From Heyndrickxia coagulans 36D1 (GTDB taxonomy: Bacteria; Bacillota; Bacilli; Bacillales; Bacillaceae_C): 64,000 bases of DNA. The translations under genes and the position numbers were made by a program. Below are positions 8,105 through 17,901 of the stretch, piece after piece. The notes beneath the pieces were generated by a model. The model was given only the letters and a program-made list of their open reading frames with translations. It was not told the DNA's origin and did no database searches. Position 1 is the stretch's first letter; every line of letters starts with the position of its first letter. The stretch lies in NCBI RefSeq assembly GCF_000169195.2, contig NC_016023.1, forward strand, positions 2,356,001-2,420,000. The letters are read 5' to 3'.

Positions 8105-9081
8105 TCCAACTTATATACAATGAACAGTTGAAGCTTTGGAAGAAAAAGCGGATTCTTGTCATTATCTTGATTATCGCCTGCCTTGTTCCCATTTTTACCT
8201 ACGCGCAGTACAAAGAATCGAAAGCGCTGCAGGAAAAAATCGGGACAACCGACTGGCGGGTTAAGCTCCAGAAACAAATTGTCGATACGCAAAACCGGCT
8301 CGGATCGGCAAGCCTTTCTGATGATTTTAAAAAATATTTGCGTATCACATTGAGCCAGGAACAATATTATCTCAACCACAACATCAATCCGAACGCGCCG
8401 GGCGCCCCGACGTTTATGCGGGTATTTATTGAAAATGCGATCGGCATGCTTTTGCCACTGTTCGTCATGGTGGCGGCAAGCGATATTGTGTCTGCTGAGG
8501 CGGGCAGCGGGACAATCAAATTATTGCTGACGCGCCCTGTGAAAAGATGGCGCATCCTGCTTAGCAAGTACATTGCCATGCTGCTGTCCGTTTCGTTTAT
8601 TTTGCTGTGCACAGCCGTTTTTACCTATGCCATTTCCGGAATAGTATTCGGCTACCGCGGCTGGAACATGCCAATGCTTACCGGTTTTACGATAAAAGGG
8701 GACGAGCTCCTTACTGCACATGTGCATGCTGTCCCGCAATGGAAATATTTGCTCATGGCGTTCGGCCTTGCCTGGTTTGTCTGCGTCGTTTCAGGCAGCC
8801 TCACGTTTATGCTTTCTGTCCTGTTGCGCAGCACGGCCGCCGTAATGGGAATTATGTTATCCTCATTGATTGCCGGCGCGATTTTGACCAACATGGTATC
8901 GGCTTGGCCAAGCGCAAAATATTTGTTTATGGTGAATTTGCAGCTGACAAATTATCTCAATGGTACAAGCCCGCCTGTTGCAGGCATGACGCTCGGATTT
9001 TCGGTTGCTGTGCTGCTTGTGTGGCTTTTTCTCTCGCTCGTGGTTTCTTTTGTTGTGTTTACAAAACGGGATGTTTATTAA
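8101..9081 (+). CDS. ABC-2 type transporter permease
   Basis: Membrane subunit paired with the upstream ATPase, 326 aa. A short cytoplasmic N-terminus ('LKLWKKKR') leads into TM1 (about 18-36). A large extracytoplasmic loop follows, then 'DIVSAEAGSGTIKLLLTRPVKRW', the conserved coupling segment of YhcI/ABC-2 permeases. Five more hydrophobic segments complete the fold. It begins inside the last codon of the ATPase gene. Its role is export or self-protection; the substrate is unknown. No clear terminator separates it from the next gene, which has its own ribosome site. Confidence 0.9.
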   Translation: MIQLIYNEQLKLWKKKRILVIILIIACLVPIFTYAQYKESKALQEKIGTTDWRVKLQKQIVDTQNRLGSASLSDDFKKYLRITLSQEQYYLNHNINPNAPGAPTFMRVFIENAIGMLLPLFVMVAASDIVSAEAGSGTIKLLLTRPVKRWRILLSKYIAMLLSVSFILLCTAVFTYAISGIVFGYRGWNMPMLTGFTIKGDELLTAHVHAVPQWKYLLMAFGLAWFVCVVSGSLTFMLSVLLRSTAAVMGIMLSSLIAGAILTNMVSAWPSAKYLFMVNLQLTNYLNGTSPPVAGMTLGFSVAVLLVWLFLSLVVSFVVFTKRDVY

Positions 9082-9199
9082 GAAAAACGGAATTCCGCCA
9101 ATTTCCGGTAAAATTTTTTCGCTGCATTAATACAATGATAAAGCAGGATTTTTTACGGGGCAGCACGAATTTCGTATGATAAGCAAAGGGGGAGATGCT

Positions 9200-9733
9200 G
9201 TGTTTCAACGGTTTGTCGTTGGGATGGGGATTGCTGTGTTTATGTTTATTGCAGGTGTCACTTATTTTTACTTTAACAAAGGAGAAGCGATTGCAACGGA
9301 GGCAGCACCTTCGAAAAAACCGGCTGCAGAGGAAGAGACGGCTGCAAAAGCGGTTATACAGGAAAGCTTCCGCCAGAAGACGCCTGAGCGCAAACTTTCG
9401 GCATACAAAAGCATGAGCGAAGAAGCATTGGTGCAGGAAGTACATAATATGACGCATCAAAAAGTGGCGGCAAATGAAAAATGGGGAGCTTCCGAAATCA
9501 CAAAAGAAAAGGTGGACGCCCTGTATTCGGCAATTAGCAATCAAACTTTTGCGGATACAGAACTGCAGGATATGCTGCTCAGTATATTAAAACCGTGGAA
9601 AAAAGGCGATTTCAGCAATGCGGTGAAGGCCCATAATGAGATTTGGGCTTACCAGAAAGGCAACATCGGAAAAGCGGAGCGGCGGTTGACGCCTTCTGAA
9701 GAAGCGGCATATATTAAGGAAAATTTCAAATGA
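9200..9733 (+). CDS. Membrane-anchored protein, DUF6241-like
   Basis: A 177-aa protein with one N-terminal transmembrane segment (about 5-25) and an extracytoplasmic region. GTG at 9200 is preferred because AAAGGGGGAG lies 5 nt upstream; the ATG at 9176 has no site and would place that purine run inside the gene. The linker after the membrane segment is Ala/Glu-rich. The C-terminal domain ('YKSMSEEALVQEVHNMTHQK' and 'PSEEAAYIKENF') resembles the DUF6241 family of Bacillus, whose function is unknown. It follows the ABC operon and may be co-transcribed with the FMN reductase gene. Confidence 0.75.
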   Translation: MFQRFVVGMGIAVFMFIAGVTYFYFNKGEAIATEAAPSKKPAAEEETAAKAVIQESFRQKTPERKLSAYKSMSEEALVQEVHNMTHQKVAANEKWGASEITKEKVDALYSAISNQTFADTELQDMLLSILKPWKKGDFSNAVKAHNEIWAYQKGNIGKAERRLTPSEEAAYIKENFK

Positions 9734-9751
9734 CATCAGGAAGTGGAAACG

Positions 9752-10309
9752 GTGAAAATTTTAGGTATATCCGGCTCGCTTACCGGTGAGAAGACCTCCA
9801 TTGGTGTATATGAGGTGCTTATGGCAATTAAAGCGGAAGATCCGGAAGCGGAAACTGAACTGCTCGATTTAAAAGATTATGAAGTGGAGTTTGCAAGAGG
9901 GTTTCCACTTTCTTATTACAATGATGATACGATTGCGGTCGTTAATAAAATGCTTGAAGCGGATATCCTTGTTTTTGGCTCGCCAATTTACCAGGCGTCC
10001 ATTACAGGCGCTTTGAAAAATCTGCTCGACCATTTGCACCGCGATGCTTTTCAGTCCAAAGTATGCGGCATTGTGATGAACGGCGGCTCGGACAAACATT
10101 TTCTTGTTGCTGAATACCAGCTGAAACCGGTGTTAACCTTTTTAAAGGCCACCTGTGCAGTCCGCAATGTTTTTATCCACAATGATGATTTTAATGAGGA
10201 CAATGAAATCATCAATGCCGATATCCAGGCACGCATCCGAAAGCTTGCGCATGAACTGTTGCAATTGAGAAAAGCTTTCTCCGGAGGCAATCCTGGAAAT
10301 TTGGGATGA
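9752..10309 (+). CDS. NAD(P)H-dependent FMN reductase family protein
   Basis: Flavodoxin-like oxidoreductase, 185 aa. 'KILGISGSLTGEKTSIG' is the phosphate-binding loop for FMN, and 'FGSPIYQASITGALKNLLD' is the family signature around the isoalloxazine ring and dimer interface. It probably reduces FMN, quinone or azo-type acceptors with NAD(P)H. GTG at 9752 is preferred, with AGGAAG 8 nt upstream; a GTG three codons earlier overlaps that site. Relatives include SsuE/MsuE-type sulfonate-linked reductases, but no sulfonate genes are nearby, so the acceptor is undetermined. Confidence 0.85.
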   Translation: MKILGISGSLTGEKTSIGVYEVLMAIKAEDPEAETELLDLKDYEVEFARGFPLSYYNDDTIAVVNKMLEADILVFGSPIYQASITGALKNLLDHLHRDAFQSKVCGIVMNGGSDKHFLVAEYQLKPVLTFLKATCAVRNVFIHNDDFNEDNEIINADIQARIRKLAHELLQLRKAFSGGNPGNLG

Positions 10310-10535
10310 TGCACTTTTGCCTAGTGCCGTGGCCGTTGCGCATGGGCGATAGTGGATCATCAGCGAAGCTTAGGTAGACGTGCTCTAGGCGAAGGAAGGC
10401 GACCATTTTGCCGTTTATCTTGCCGTATGACGCGTTACCAGCAAAAGGATAAAAAACCCCGGGGCAATTTTTCAGGGGAGAGGAGCTCTAAGTTTTTCCA
10501 CTTTCTTAACATTGTATCGTTCTTTTAGGCGGAAT

Positions 10536-10568
10536 AAAAAAGTGCCGGCGGACAGCCGGCGCTTTTTC
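10536..10568. terminator. Bidirectional terminator (pflA / FMN reductase)
   Basis: GCCGGC arms separated by GGACA, flanked by A-run and T-run so that it works on both strands. It sits directly after the pflA stop codon on the minus strand. The 226 bp between it and the FMN reductase gene show no supported reading frame. Confidence 0.85.
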
Positions 10569-10569
10569 T

Positions 10570-11307
10570 TTACTGCAATTCCCTTTTTAAAATCTGTTCC
10601 GCATGTGCAACTTGTTCTTTTGTCGGCGGTTCGACACCTTTGAGGGGATAGTCGATGCCGAGCGCCTCATATTTGTAGACGCCTAACTTATGGTACGGAA
10701 GGATTTCAATTTTTTCAACGTTTGGCAGCGAATGGATAAAATCAGATGTTTTTTGCAAATCTTCTTCTGAATCGACGCTGGGAACGAGCACATGGCGGAT
10801 CCAGACCGGAATATGCTTGTCAGCGAGATACCGGGCGAAATCGAGAATATGCTCATTTGACATGCCCGTCAGCCATTTATGCTTTTCCGGGTCAATATGC
10901 TTGATGTCCAATAACACAAGATTTGTATATTTCATCAATTCATCCAGTTTTTCCATAAACCGGAGACTGCGCGAGAAACATCCGCCCGCTGTGTCAATGG
11001 CAGTATGGACGCCAATTTCTTTGCACGCTTTAAACAATTCGATTAGAAAATCGAGGTGCAAAAGTGGTTCGCCGCCGCTCACTGTAATGCCACCGCCGGA
11101 AGCTTTAATAAAAGGCAGGTAATCGCGCACATCGCTCATAATCTCTTCGACGCTCATTTCATTGCCTTCATTGATTTTCCATGTATCCGGGTTGTGGCAA
11201 AATTTGCAGCGCAGCGGGCAGCCTTGCGTAAATACGACATAGCGGATGCCAGGCCCGTCGACTGTGCCAAACGATTCAGTGGAATGAATGCGCGTTGTCA
11301 TGTTCAT
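10570..11307 (-). CDS. pflA: Pyruvate formate-lyase activating enzyme
   Basis: Radical SAM glycyl-radical activase, 245 aa from the ATG chosen here (AAGGA is 10 nt upstream; a TTG three codons earlier is too close to it). '[14 protein letters not shown]' carries the three Cys that ligate the [4Fe-4S] cluster, and '[14 protein letters not shown]' is the SAM-binding region. It abstracts a hydrogen from the PflB glycine, switching on the enzyme under anaerobiosis. It lies 89 bp downstream of pflB on the same strand, the standard pflBA order, and ends at a strong terminator. Confidence 0.95.
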   Translation of the reverse strand: MNMTTRIHSTESFGTVDGPGIRYVVFTQGCPLRCKFCHNPDTWKINEGNEMSVEEIMSDVRDYLPFIKASGGGITVSGGEPLLHLDFLIELFKACKEIGVHTAIDTAGGCFSRSLRFMEKLDELMKYTNLVLLDIKHIDPEKHKWLTGMSNEHILDFARYLADKHIPVWIRHVLVPSVDSEEDLQKTSDFIHSLPNVEKIEILPYHKLGVYKYEALGIDYPLKGVEPPTKEQVAHAEQILKRELQ

Positions 11308-11396
11308 CTCAATCAAATCCTTCTATATAGATTCCCCATAAGTTAAGTGTTTAATAGGGGGGAGGGGGCACGCAGGTGCATGCCGCCCGAATCAGT

Positions 11397-13661
11397 TTAC
11401 ATCATTTCATGGAACGTGCGGTTAATGACTTCAAGTTGTTGTTCCCTTGTCAATTTGATGAAGTTTACCGCATATCCCGATACACGGATCGTCAATTGCG
11501 GATATTTTTCCGGATGATCCATCGCATCCAGCAATGTTTCGCGATGCAGGACGTTGACGTTTAAGTGGTGCGCTTTTTTCGCCATATAGCCGTCCAGCAT
11601 GCCGTCCAGGTTGGAGACCTGTGTTTCTTCTTCGTGTCCGAGCGCTTCCGGGACAATCGAGAAAGTGTTGGAAATGCCGTCAAGCGAATATTTATAAGGC
11701 AGTTTCGCAACAGATGTCAACGATGCGACTGCGCCGTGGGAATCGCGGCCGTGCATCGGGTTTGCACCAGGTGCGAACGGTTCGCCTGCTTTCCGGCCGT
11801 CCGGAGTGCTTCCTGTTTTCTTGCCGTATACAACGTTCGATGTAATCGTCAAGATCGAAGAAGTATGGACAGCGTTCCGGTAAGTCGGATATTTTTGCAG
11901 TTTTTGCATAAACGATTTGACGAGATTGACGGCAATTTGGTCGACGCGGTCATCGTTGTTGCCGTATTTCGGGTAATCGCCTTCGACTTCATAGTCAACA
12001 GCAAGGCCGTCTTCGTCACGGATGACTTTTACTTTCGCGTATTTGATGGCGCTTAGAGAGTCGGCTGCAACAGACAGGCCGGCAACGCCGCAAGCCATCG
12101 TGCGCAGTACATTGCGATCATGCAATGCCATTTCAAGCCGTTCATAGCTGTATTTGTCATGCATATAATGAATGATGTTCAAAGCATTGATATAAACGCC
12201 TGCAAGCCAGTCTAGCATCCGATCGTATTTTTCCATGACTTCATCGTAATCGAGATATTCCGATGTGATCGGCTGGAACGGAGGTGCGACTTGCATTTTA
12301 TACCGTTCATCAACGCCGCCGTTAATCGCATACAGCAAAGCTTTTGCCAGGTTGGCACGGGCGCCGAAGAATTGCATTTGTTTGCCGATCCGCATCGCCG
12401 ATACACAGCAGGCAATGCCATAATCGTCTCCGTATTCTTCACGCATTAAGTCGTCGTTTTCATATTGGATGGCGCTTGTCTTGATCGACATTTTCGCGCA
12501 ATATTGTTTCCATTTATCCGGCAGTTTCGTCGACCAGAGCACGGTCAGGTTCGGTTCCGGCGCAGGGCCGAGATTATCGAGCGTGTTCAGGAAGCGGAAC
12601 GAGTTTTTCGTAACGAGTGTACGGCCGTCCAAAGCCATGCCGCCGATCGATTCTGTTACCCATGTCGGGTCGCCGCTGAACAGTTCATTGTAATCTTCCG
12701 TCCTTGCAAATTTGACGAGGCGGAGTTTCATGACAAAGTGGTCGACGAGTTCTTGTGCTTCCCGTTCAGTCAGGACACCGTTTTTCAAATCTCTTTCAAT
12801 ATAAATGTCAAGGAAAGTGGATGTGCGCCCAAGACTCATGGCCGCACCATTTTGTTCCTTAATGGCAGCCAGATACGCGAAATACAGCCATTGGAAAGCT
12901 TCTTGTGCGTTTGAAGCCGGTTCGGAAATATCGAATCCGTAGCTTTGTGCCATTTGTTTCAATTCTTGCAATGCACGAATTTGTTCCGAATGTTCTTCAC
13001 GTTCACGGATGACTTCTTCTGTCATCAAGCCGCAGCCGATTAAATCGAGATCTTTTTTCTTTTGCTCAATTAAATAATCTACACCGTAAAGGGCAACGCG
13101 CCGGTAGTCGCCGATAATGCGGCCGCGGCCGTAAGCATCCGGAAGGCCTGTTACAATGCCGGCATGCCGTGCAGCTTTGATTTCCGGTGTGTAGGCATCG
13201 AATACACCCTGGTTATGGGTTTTCCGCCATTCTGTAAAAATATGTTTGATTTCCGGATCAATTTCATAGCCGTAAGATTTTAAGGCACTTTCTGCCATCC
13301 GGATTCCGCCAAACGGCATCATCGAACGTTTGAACGGTTTATCGGTTTGGAAACCGACAATTTTTTCAAGTTCTTTGTTTAAATAGCCTGGGCCATGCGA
13401 GGTAATGGTGGATACAATTTTCGTATCCATATCCAGGACGCCGCCTTTTTCGCGTTCCTGTTTCGACAGTTCCATGACCTGATCCCATAATTTTAAAGTG
13501 GCTTCAGTCGGGCCGGCAAGAAAGCTTTCATCGCCTTCGTAAGGGGTTACATTTTTCAAAATGAAGTCCCTTACATCGATTTCTTTTTGCCAGTTTCCTC
13601 CTTTGAAGCCTTCCCATTGTTTTTTGGAGAGCGTTGCTTTTGTCAGTAATTGTTCAGTCAT
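11397..13661 (-). CDS. pflB: Formate C-acetyltransferase (pyruvate formate-lyase)
   Basis: Glycyl-radical enzyme, 754 aa, converting pyruvate and CoA to acetyl-CoA and formate without reducing NAD. The catalytic cysteine pair is C418-C419 in '[10 protein letters not shown]', the same numbering as E. coli PflB. The radical glycine is G729 in 'IRVSGYAV'. The start ATG has AAAGGAGG at normal spacing. It is transcribed divergently from the alcohol dehydrogenase gene across a 378-bp control region with a cre-like box. B. subtilis lacks this enzyme, so its presence marks a fermentative Bacillus lineage. Confidence 0.98.
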   Translation of the reverse strand: MTEQLLTKATLSKKQWEGFKGGNWQKEIDVRDFILKNVTPYEGDESFLAGPTEATLKLWDQVMELSKQEREKGGVLDMDTKIVSTITSHGPGYLNKELEKIVGFQTDKPFKRSMMPFGGIRMAESALKSYGYEIDPEIKHIFTEWRKTHNQGVFDAYTPEIKAARHAGIVTGLPDAYGRGRIIGDYRRVALYGVDYLIEQKKKDLDLIGCGLMTEEVIREREEHSEQIRALQELKQMAQSYGFDISEPASNAQEAFQWLYFAYLAAIKEQNGAAMSLGRTSTFLDIYIERDLKNGVLTEREAQELVDHFVMKLRLVKFARTEDYNELFSGDPTWVTESIGGMALDGRTLVTKNSFRFLNTLDNLGPAPEPNLTVLWSTKLPDKWKQYCAKMSIKTSAIQYENDDLMREEYGDDYGIACCVSAMRIGKQMQFFGARANLAKALLYAINGGVDERYKMQVAPPFQPITSEYLDYDEVMEKYDRMLDWLAGVYINALNIIHYMHDKYSYERLEMALHDRNVLRTMACGVAGLSVAADSLSAIKYAKVKVIRDEDGLAVDYEVEGDYPKYGNNDDRVDQIAVNLVKSFMQKLQKYPTYRNAVHTSSILTITSNVVYGKKTGSTPDGRKAGEPFAPGANPMHGRDSHGAVASLTSVAKLPYKYSLDGISNTFSIVPEALGHEEETQVSNLDGMLDGYMAKKAHHLNVNVLHRETLLDAMDHPEKYPQLTIRVSGYAVNFIKLTREQQLEVINRTFHEMM

Positions 13662-13781
13662 TTTAAATGGCCTCCTTTAAGCCGATTAATGAGCTGCCTT
13701 CAGAATTGGATGTTTGTTTGTTAAATAGTGAACATTTCTTATTACGCTTTCATTTTAGCATGGTCGATTTTAAAAAGATAG

Positions 13782-13795
13782 TGATAGCGTTCACA
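13782..13795. promoter_or_regulatory. cre-like (CcpA) box upstream of pflB
   Basis: TGATAGCGTTCACA matches the cre consensus TGWNANCGNTNWCA at every defined position. With its upstream flank it also reads AGTGA-N6-TCACA, one mismatch from a Crp/Fnr-type site. It is about 120 bp upstream of the pflB ATG in the divergent pflB/adh spacer. Which protein binds it cannot be decided by eye. Confidence 0.55.
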
Positions 13796-13877
13796 TTTCA
13801 AGGCCGAAAAATGCAGTTGTCAAAGAATGTTCAAAACATTTGGCCGTAGATATATAATAGAAAAATGCGATGAAAGC

Positions 13878-13889
13878 GTGTTATAACAC
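13878..13889. promoter_or_regulatory. Perfect palindrome in pflB/adh spacer
   Basis: GTGTTATAACAC is a 12-bp perfect palindrome immediately after one of three GATGAAAGCG/CGCTTTCAT-type motifs in this spacer (about 13744-13753, 13870-13878, 13980-13990). Candidate operator for a redox or carbon regulator shared by the divergent genes. Confidence 0.4.
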
Positions 13890-14039
13890 AAATTGATCAG
13901 TTTTTCACATGATTATTCTTCTTGAGGAGAGTTTGTGATTTGGTAACATGCTCAATATTTCACAAAATTGGCACAGCCAGATGAAAGCGTTTGCGTTATA
14001 TTTTTCATGTAAGCAGTTACATAAAAGGAGTGGGGAAAG

Positions 14040-15200
14040 ATGTTAACAGGATTACGTACTGATTTTCAAATGCCTTCCGTAAACTTGTTTGGACAGGGGA
14101 CGGCAGAAGAAATTGGAAACAGGCTGAAAAATCTTGGGTGTCGCAGACCGCTGATTGTAACCGATGAAGGGCTCCACCAACTGGGGTATTCCGAAAAAAT
14201 TGCAGCCTATATAAAAGAAGCCGGCCTGGAAGTGGCGATCTATCCGAAGGCTGAACCAAATCCGACAGACAAAAATGTGGAAGACGGGTTAAAAACCTAT
14301 CATGAAGAAAATTGCGATTCAATCGTTTCACTTGGCGGCGGGAGCGCGCATGACTGTGCAAAAGGGATCGGGCTCGTTGCGGCCAATGGGGGCAAAATCC
14401 ATGATTATGAAGGGCTGGACCGTTCTGAAAAACCAATGGTGCCGCTCGTTGCAATTAATACAACAGCCGGGACTGCCAGCGAAATGACAAAATTTACGAT
14501 TATTACCGATACGAGTCGGAAAGTGAAAATGGCGATTGTAGATAAACATGTGACACCGGTTTTGTCCATTAATGATCCATTATTAATGGTCGGGATGCCG
14601 CCGTCTTTAACTGCGGCAACGGGGCTTGACGCTTTGACCCATGCAGTGGAAGCATATGTTTCAACTGCGGCCACACCGGTAACGGATGCATGCGCCATTA
14701 AAGCGATTCAAATTATTCCGCAATATTTGCCAAAGGCTGTTGCAAACGGCAATGATATGGAAGCGCGTGAACAAATGGTATATGCGCAGTATTTGGCAGG
14801 CATGGCGTTTAATAATGCATCTTTGGGCTATGTCCACGCGATTGCGCACCAGTTCGGCGGTTTCTATAACTTGCCGCACGGCGTTTGCAATGCGATTTTG
14901 CTCCCGCATGTGTGCCGTTTCAATCTGATTGCGCGGAAAGAAAGATTTGCAGAAATTGCCGTTGCACTGGGTGAGAAGACGGATAGCCTGAGCGTCGACG
15001 AAGCGGCGGAAAAAGCCATTACAGCAATTGAAAGGCTGGCAGCACAGCTGAACATTCCGAAAGGCTTTAAAGAACTCGGGGCTAAAGAAGAAGATATCGA
15101 AATCCTCGCCCAGCATGCAATGCAGGATGCGTGCGCAGCCACAAACCCGCGCAAACCAACACAAAAAGAAGTGGAAGCGATTATAAAAGCAGCGATGTAA
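14040..15200 (+). CDS. Iron-containing alcohol dehydrogenase
   Basis: Group III (Fe-dependent) alcohol dehydrogenase, 386 aa. The NAD-binding GGGS is in 'SLGGGSAHDCAKGI'. Metal ligands are the Asp/His of 'GLDALTHAVEAY' and the two His of 'GYVHAIAHQFGGFYNLPHG'. Closest in character to AdhB, FucO and DhaT enzymes, so it likely reduces acetaldehyde or a related aldehyde with NADH. It is divergent from pflB and so fits ethanol formation from PflB-derived acetyl-CoA, although an acetaldehyde dehydrogenase is not in the window. The start has AAAGGAG 9-10 nt upstream. Confidence 0.93.
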   Translation: MLTGLRTDFQMPSVNLFGQGTAEEIGNRLKNLGCRRPLIVTDEGLHQLGYSEKIAAYIKEAGLEVAIYPKAEPNPTDKNVEDGLKTYHEENCDSIVSLGGGSAHDCAKGIGLVAANGGKIHDYEGLDRSEKPMVPLVAINTTAGTASEMTKFTIITDTSRKVKMAIVDKHVTPVLSINDPLLMVGMPPSLTAATGLDALTHAVEAYVSTAATPVTDACAIKAIQIIPQYLPKAVANGNDMEAREQMVYAQYLAGMAFNNASLGYVHAIAHQFGGFYNLPHGVCNAILLPHVCRFNLIARKERFAEIAVALGEKTDSLSVDEAAEKAITAIERLAAQLNIPKGFKELGAKEEDIEILAQHAMQDACAATNPRKPTQKEVEAIIKAAM

Positions 15201-15208
15201 GGAAGAAG

Positions 15209-15243
15209 ACGGAGGAGGTGTGAACAGCATCTCCTCCTTTTTA
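15209..15243 (+). terminator. Terminator after alcohol dehydrogenase
   Basis: GGAGGAG / CTCCTCC stem with a 13-nt loop followed by TTTTT, 10 bp after the stop codon. Confidence 0.8.
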
Positions 15244-15510
15244 TTCACCCAAATCCGTAATTTATTTTCCTAATCCTGAGATTTATTCACCCCAACGTGG
15301 GGATCTGTAAATTTATTTTTTTATACTAAAGATTTACACTTCATCTTACTATTTATCTTCCCATACCTCAAATGTATTATTCCAATCTCGCTTTCTCGGA
15401 ATTTTCATATCCTTGCTGGTTTACCTTTTCTCGTGTAATCGTTTCATAAACGTTCAAAATATATACAAACACAAACAGGGAAAAAGGGGATATGATAGAA
15501 AGGCAGTTGT

Positions 15511-15528
15511 TTGTGATATGATTCACAA
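15511..15528. promoter_or_regulatory. Rex/Fnr-type operator upstream of focA
   Basis: TTGTGA-N6-TCACAA is a perfect inverted repeat ending 31 bp before the focA start. The core fits both the redox repressor Rex (TTGTGA...TCACAA) and Bacillus Fnr (TGTGA-N6-TCACA). Either would couple formate transport to oxygen or NADH. A TATGAT -10-like element lies just upstream at 15491. The remaining 250 bp of the gap (15244-15490) show nothing else I can support. Confidence 0.7.
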
Positions 15529-15559
15529 TTAAACATTTTTCATGTTGGAGATGGTGTTT

Positions 15560-16396
15560 ATGTACGAGGCCGTTGAATCTGTTGTTCAAATGGCATTAAA
15601 TAAGAAAAAATATCTGGAAGAATCCTTGCTTCGTTATGTGACAAAAGCAGCGTTGGCAAGTATGTTCATCGGTTTTGCCATTATAATATGTTACCGTCTT
15701 GCTGAGCCGTTTTTTGATGCGAAGTCTCCGGTTACTTCCTTTATGGCTTCAATATTTTTTGGCGCAGCGCTTGTGCTTATTATGTTTGGCGGCGGCGAGC
15801 TTTTTACCGGCAATACGATGATGATGACAATGAGCACGGTAAAAAAAGCGACAACTTGGAAAGATGCGCTCACAAACTGGGTGGCAACGTATGCCGGAAA
15901 TTTGATCGGTGCGGCGATTTTCGCGCTGTTTATCCATTACAGCGGACTCTATGCGGATTCGGATAACAGCCAGTTTTTAATGTCGGTTGTTGGTGGGAAA
16001 ATTAGCCTGACGACGGCCCAAATGTTTTTCCGTTCGATTCTTTGTAACTGGCTTGTTTGTTTAGGGTTCTGGGTTCCGATAAACGTAAAGGGAGACGGGG
16101 CTAAAATCGCTTCGATGATGCTGCTCGTGTTTGGCTTCGTCATTTCAGGCTACGAACACAGCATTGCCAATATGGTGCTGTTCTCGCTGGCACTTGCCGC
16201 ACCATACCCGGATACCATTACACTCGTGGGCATTTTGCACAACCTTGGTGTGGTAACGCTCGGCAATATGATTGGCGGCGGCGTCTTTGTCGGTGCCATG
16301 TACGCCTTCTTAACATCAAAGAAAAAAGAAAAAGTGCCGGTTGCTGTTGTTGACACACACACCGTATCCCCTTTTTCGGCTGAAAAAATCAAGTAA
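15560..16396 (+). CDS. focA: Formate/nitrite channel (FocA family)
   Basis: Membrane formate channel, 278 aa, six transmembrane helices. Family features are 'FGGGELFTGNTMMMT' (TM2 break) and 'NWLVCLGFW', plus 'SGYEHSIANMVLF' containing the central pore His. It carries formate or nitrite across the membrane as a pentamer. ATG at 15560 is chosen because GGAG lies 9 nt upstream; an earlier ATG at 15542 lacks a site. It matches B. subtilis YrhG and E. coli FocA. Its place beside pflBA supports export or uptake of fermentation formate. Confidence 0.93.
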   Translation: MYEAVESVVQMALNKKKYLEESLLRYVTKAALASMFIGFAIIICYRLAEPFFDAKSPVTSFMASIFFGAALVLIMFGGGELFTGNTMMMTMSTVKKATTWKDALTNWVATYAGNLIGAAIFALFIHYSGLYADSDNSQFLMSVVGGKISLTTAQMFFRSILCNWLVCLGFWVPINVKGDGAKIASMMLLVFGFVISGYEHSIANMVLFSLALAAPYPDTITLVGILHNLGVVTLGNMIGGGVFVGAMYAFLTSKKKEKVPVAVVDTHTVSPFSAEKIK

Positions 16397-16437
16397 TATA
16401 AAACGAGCTGCCTGATAGAGGGCAGCTCGTTTTATAT
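16396..16437. terminator. Bidirectional terminator (focA / tcyC)
   Basis: Perfect 17-bp stem, ATATAAAACGAGCTGCC paired with 16421-16437, 8-nt loop. It lies between convergent focA and the ABC importer operon and can end both. Confidence 0.9.
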
Positions 16438-16458
16438 CGAAAAACCTGATCCGTTTCA

Positions 16459-17196
16459 TTAGTTTTGAATCAGCTGCAGGAATTGCTTGGTCCGTGCATT
16501 TTTTGGATGATGGAATACTTCTTCCGGTTTGCCTTGCTCCAGGATGACACCGCCATCCATGAAAATCACCTTGTCTGCAACTTCGCGGGCAAACCGCATT
16601 TCGTGTGTGACAACGGCCATTGTCATCCCTTCTTCAGCAAGCTCCTTCATCACATTTAGCACGCCGCTCACAAGTTCCGGGTCCAGTGCGGATGTCGGTT
16701 CGTCAAACAGCATTACTTCCGGCTCCATCGCAAGCGCCCGCGCAATCCCGGCGCGCTGCTGCTGACCGCCGGAAAGGCTTGCCGGATACGCATCTTTTTT
16801 ATCAAGCAGGCCTACCTTTTCCAGCAGCATTTCAGCTTTTTTTACTGCATCCTGGCGGTTTTTCCTTTTTACAATGATAGGCCCCTCAATCACATTTTCG
16901 AGAACCGTTTTATGCGGGAAAAGATTGTACTGTTGGAAAACCATGCCGGATTTTTGCCGCAAAGCCGCGCGTTCTTTTTTACCGGGATGTTGGGAAAAGT
17001 CAACGGATACATCACCGATCTGTACTCTGCCTTGATTTGGAACTTCAAGAGCATTCATGCAGCGAAGCAGCGTGGTTTTACCAGAACCGGATGGGCCGAT
17101 GATGACGATCACTTTCCCTTTTTCAATGGTTAAGTCAATTCCTTTTAGCACTTCAAGGTTGCCGAATTGTTTATGTAACCCTTCTATTCGAATCAT
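16459..17196 (-). CDS. tcyC: Polar amino-acid ABC transporter ATPase, likely L-cystine
   Basis: ATPase of an amino-acid importer, 245 aa. Walker A 'GPSGSGKTT', signature 'LSGGQQQR', Walker B '[13 protein letters not shown]', H-loop 'VVTHEM'. It is the third gene of a three-gene minus-strand operon (binding protein, permease, ATPase) with a 12-bp gap from the permease. Subunit lengths and order match B. subtilis TcyABC, and the binding protein supports cystine. The ATPase alone could equally be GlnQ-type, so the symbol rests on context. Confidence 0.85.
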   Translation of the reverse strand: MIRIEGLHKQFGNLEVLKGIDLTIEKGKVIVIIGPSGSGKTTLLRCMNALEVPNQGRVQIGDVSVDFSQHPGKKERAALRQKSGMVFQQYNLFPHKTVLENVIEGPIIVKRKNRQDAVKKAEMLLEKVGLLDKKDAYPASLSGGQQQRAGIARALAMEPEVMLFDEPTSALDPELVSGVLNVMKELAEEGMTMAVVTHEMRFAREVADKVIFMDGGVILEQGKPEEVFHHPKNARTKQFLQLIQN

Positions 17197-17208
17197 ACAG
17201 GTCCCTCC

Positions 17209-17901
17209 TTACTTGCTGATGTATTTATCAAAACGGCCTTCCAATTTTTGCTGGATTATTGAGAGAATCAAACAAATCACCCAGTACAAAAAGGCCGCTT
17301 CGACATACAGCAGCATAAATTGATAAGTGGTGGAGGCAATTTCCTGGGCTTTACGGAACAGATCGGCCACCAAAATCAAGGAAGCAAGAGACGTATCCTT
17401 CACGAGACTGATAAACGTATTAGAAAGTGGCGGTACCGATACGCGGACGGCCTGTGGGAGTACAATTCTTCTCAAAGCCTGTGAATAGTTCATCCCGATC
17501 GAATAGGCTGCTTCCCATTGTCCCTTTGGAATCGACAAAATCGCTGCCCTGATAATTTCTGATGCATACGCGCCGACATTGAGCGAAAAGCCGATAATGG
17601 CGGCTGGAAAAGAACCAATGGTAATGTGCACAGACGGCAGCCCGTAAAAAATGATAAATAATTGCACAAGCAACGGGGTTCCGCGGATTGCTGAGACATA
17701 GATTCGGGCAATCCATTCCAGTATTTTAATGCCGGAAATCCGTGCCAGCGCCGTGGCGAGTGCCAGCACAAGACCGATACAGAAAGTAATAATCGTTAAT
17801 GGAATCGTATAATGCAAAGCTCCCTTCAGCATCGACAGAAGGGAACTTTGCACCAAATGCAGCTGGTTGCTGCTGATAAACGCAAGGTTATTGGGAAACA
17901 T
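17209..17901 (-). CDS. tcyB: Polar amino-acid ABC transporter permease, likely L-cystine
   Basis: Membrane permease of the HisM/GlnP type, about 230 aa, five hydrophobic segments. The EAA-loop-like segment is 'QWEAAYSIGMNYSQALRRIVLPQA', which docks the ATPase, and 'AIRGTPLLVQLFIIFYGLP' is typical of the family. It overlaps the end of the binding-protein gene. GTG and TTG codons two and three triplets earlier are alternative starts; no strong ribosome site decides among them, as expected if translation is coupled to the upstream gene. Confidence 0.85.
   Translation of the reverse strand: MFPNNLAFISSNQLHLVQSSLLSMLKGALHYTIPLTIITFCIGLVLALATALARISGIKILEWIARIYVSAIRGTPLLVQLFIIFYGLPSVHITIGSFPAAIIGFSLNVGAYASEIIRAAILSIPKGQWEAAYSIGMNYSQALRRIVLPQAVRVSVPPLSNTFISLVKDTSLASLILVADLFRKAQEIASTTYQFMLLYVEAAFLYWVICLILSIIQQKLEGRFDKYISK

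Noticed and set aside
13667-13849. 60-codon frame in the pflB/adh spacer
   Set aside because: Starts inside the pflB ribosome site and covers regulatory palindromes; no family resemblance.
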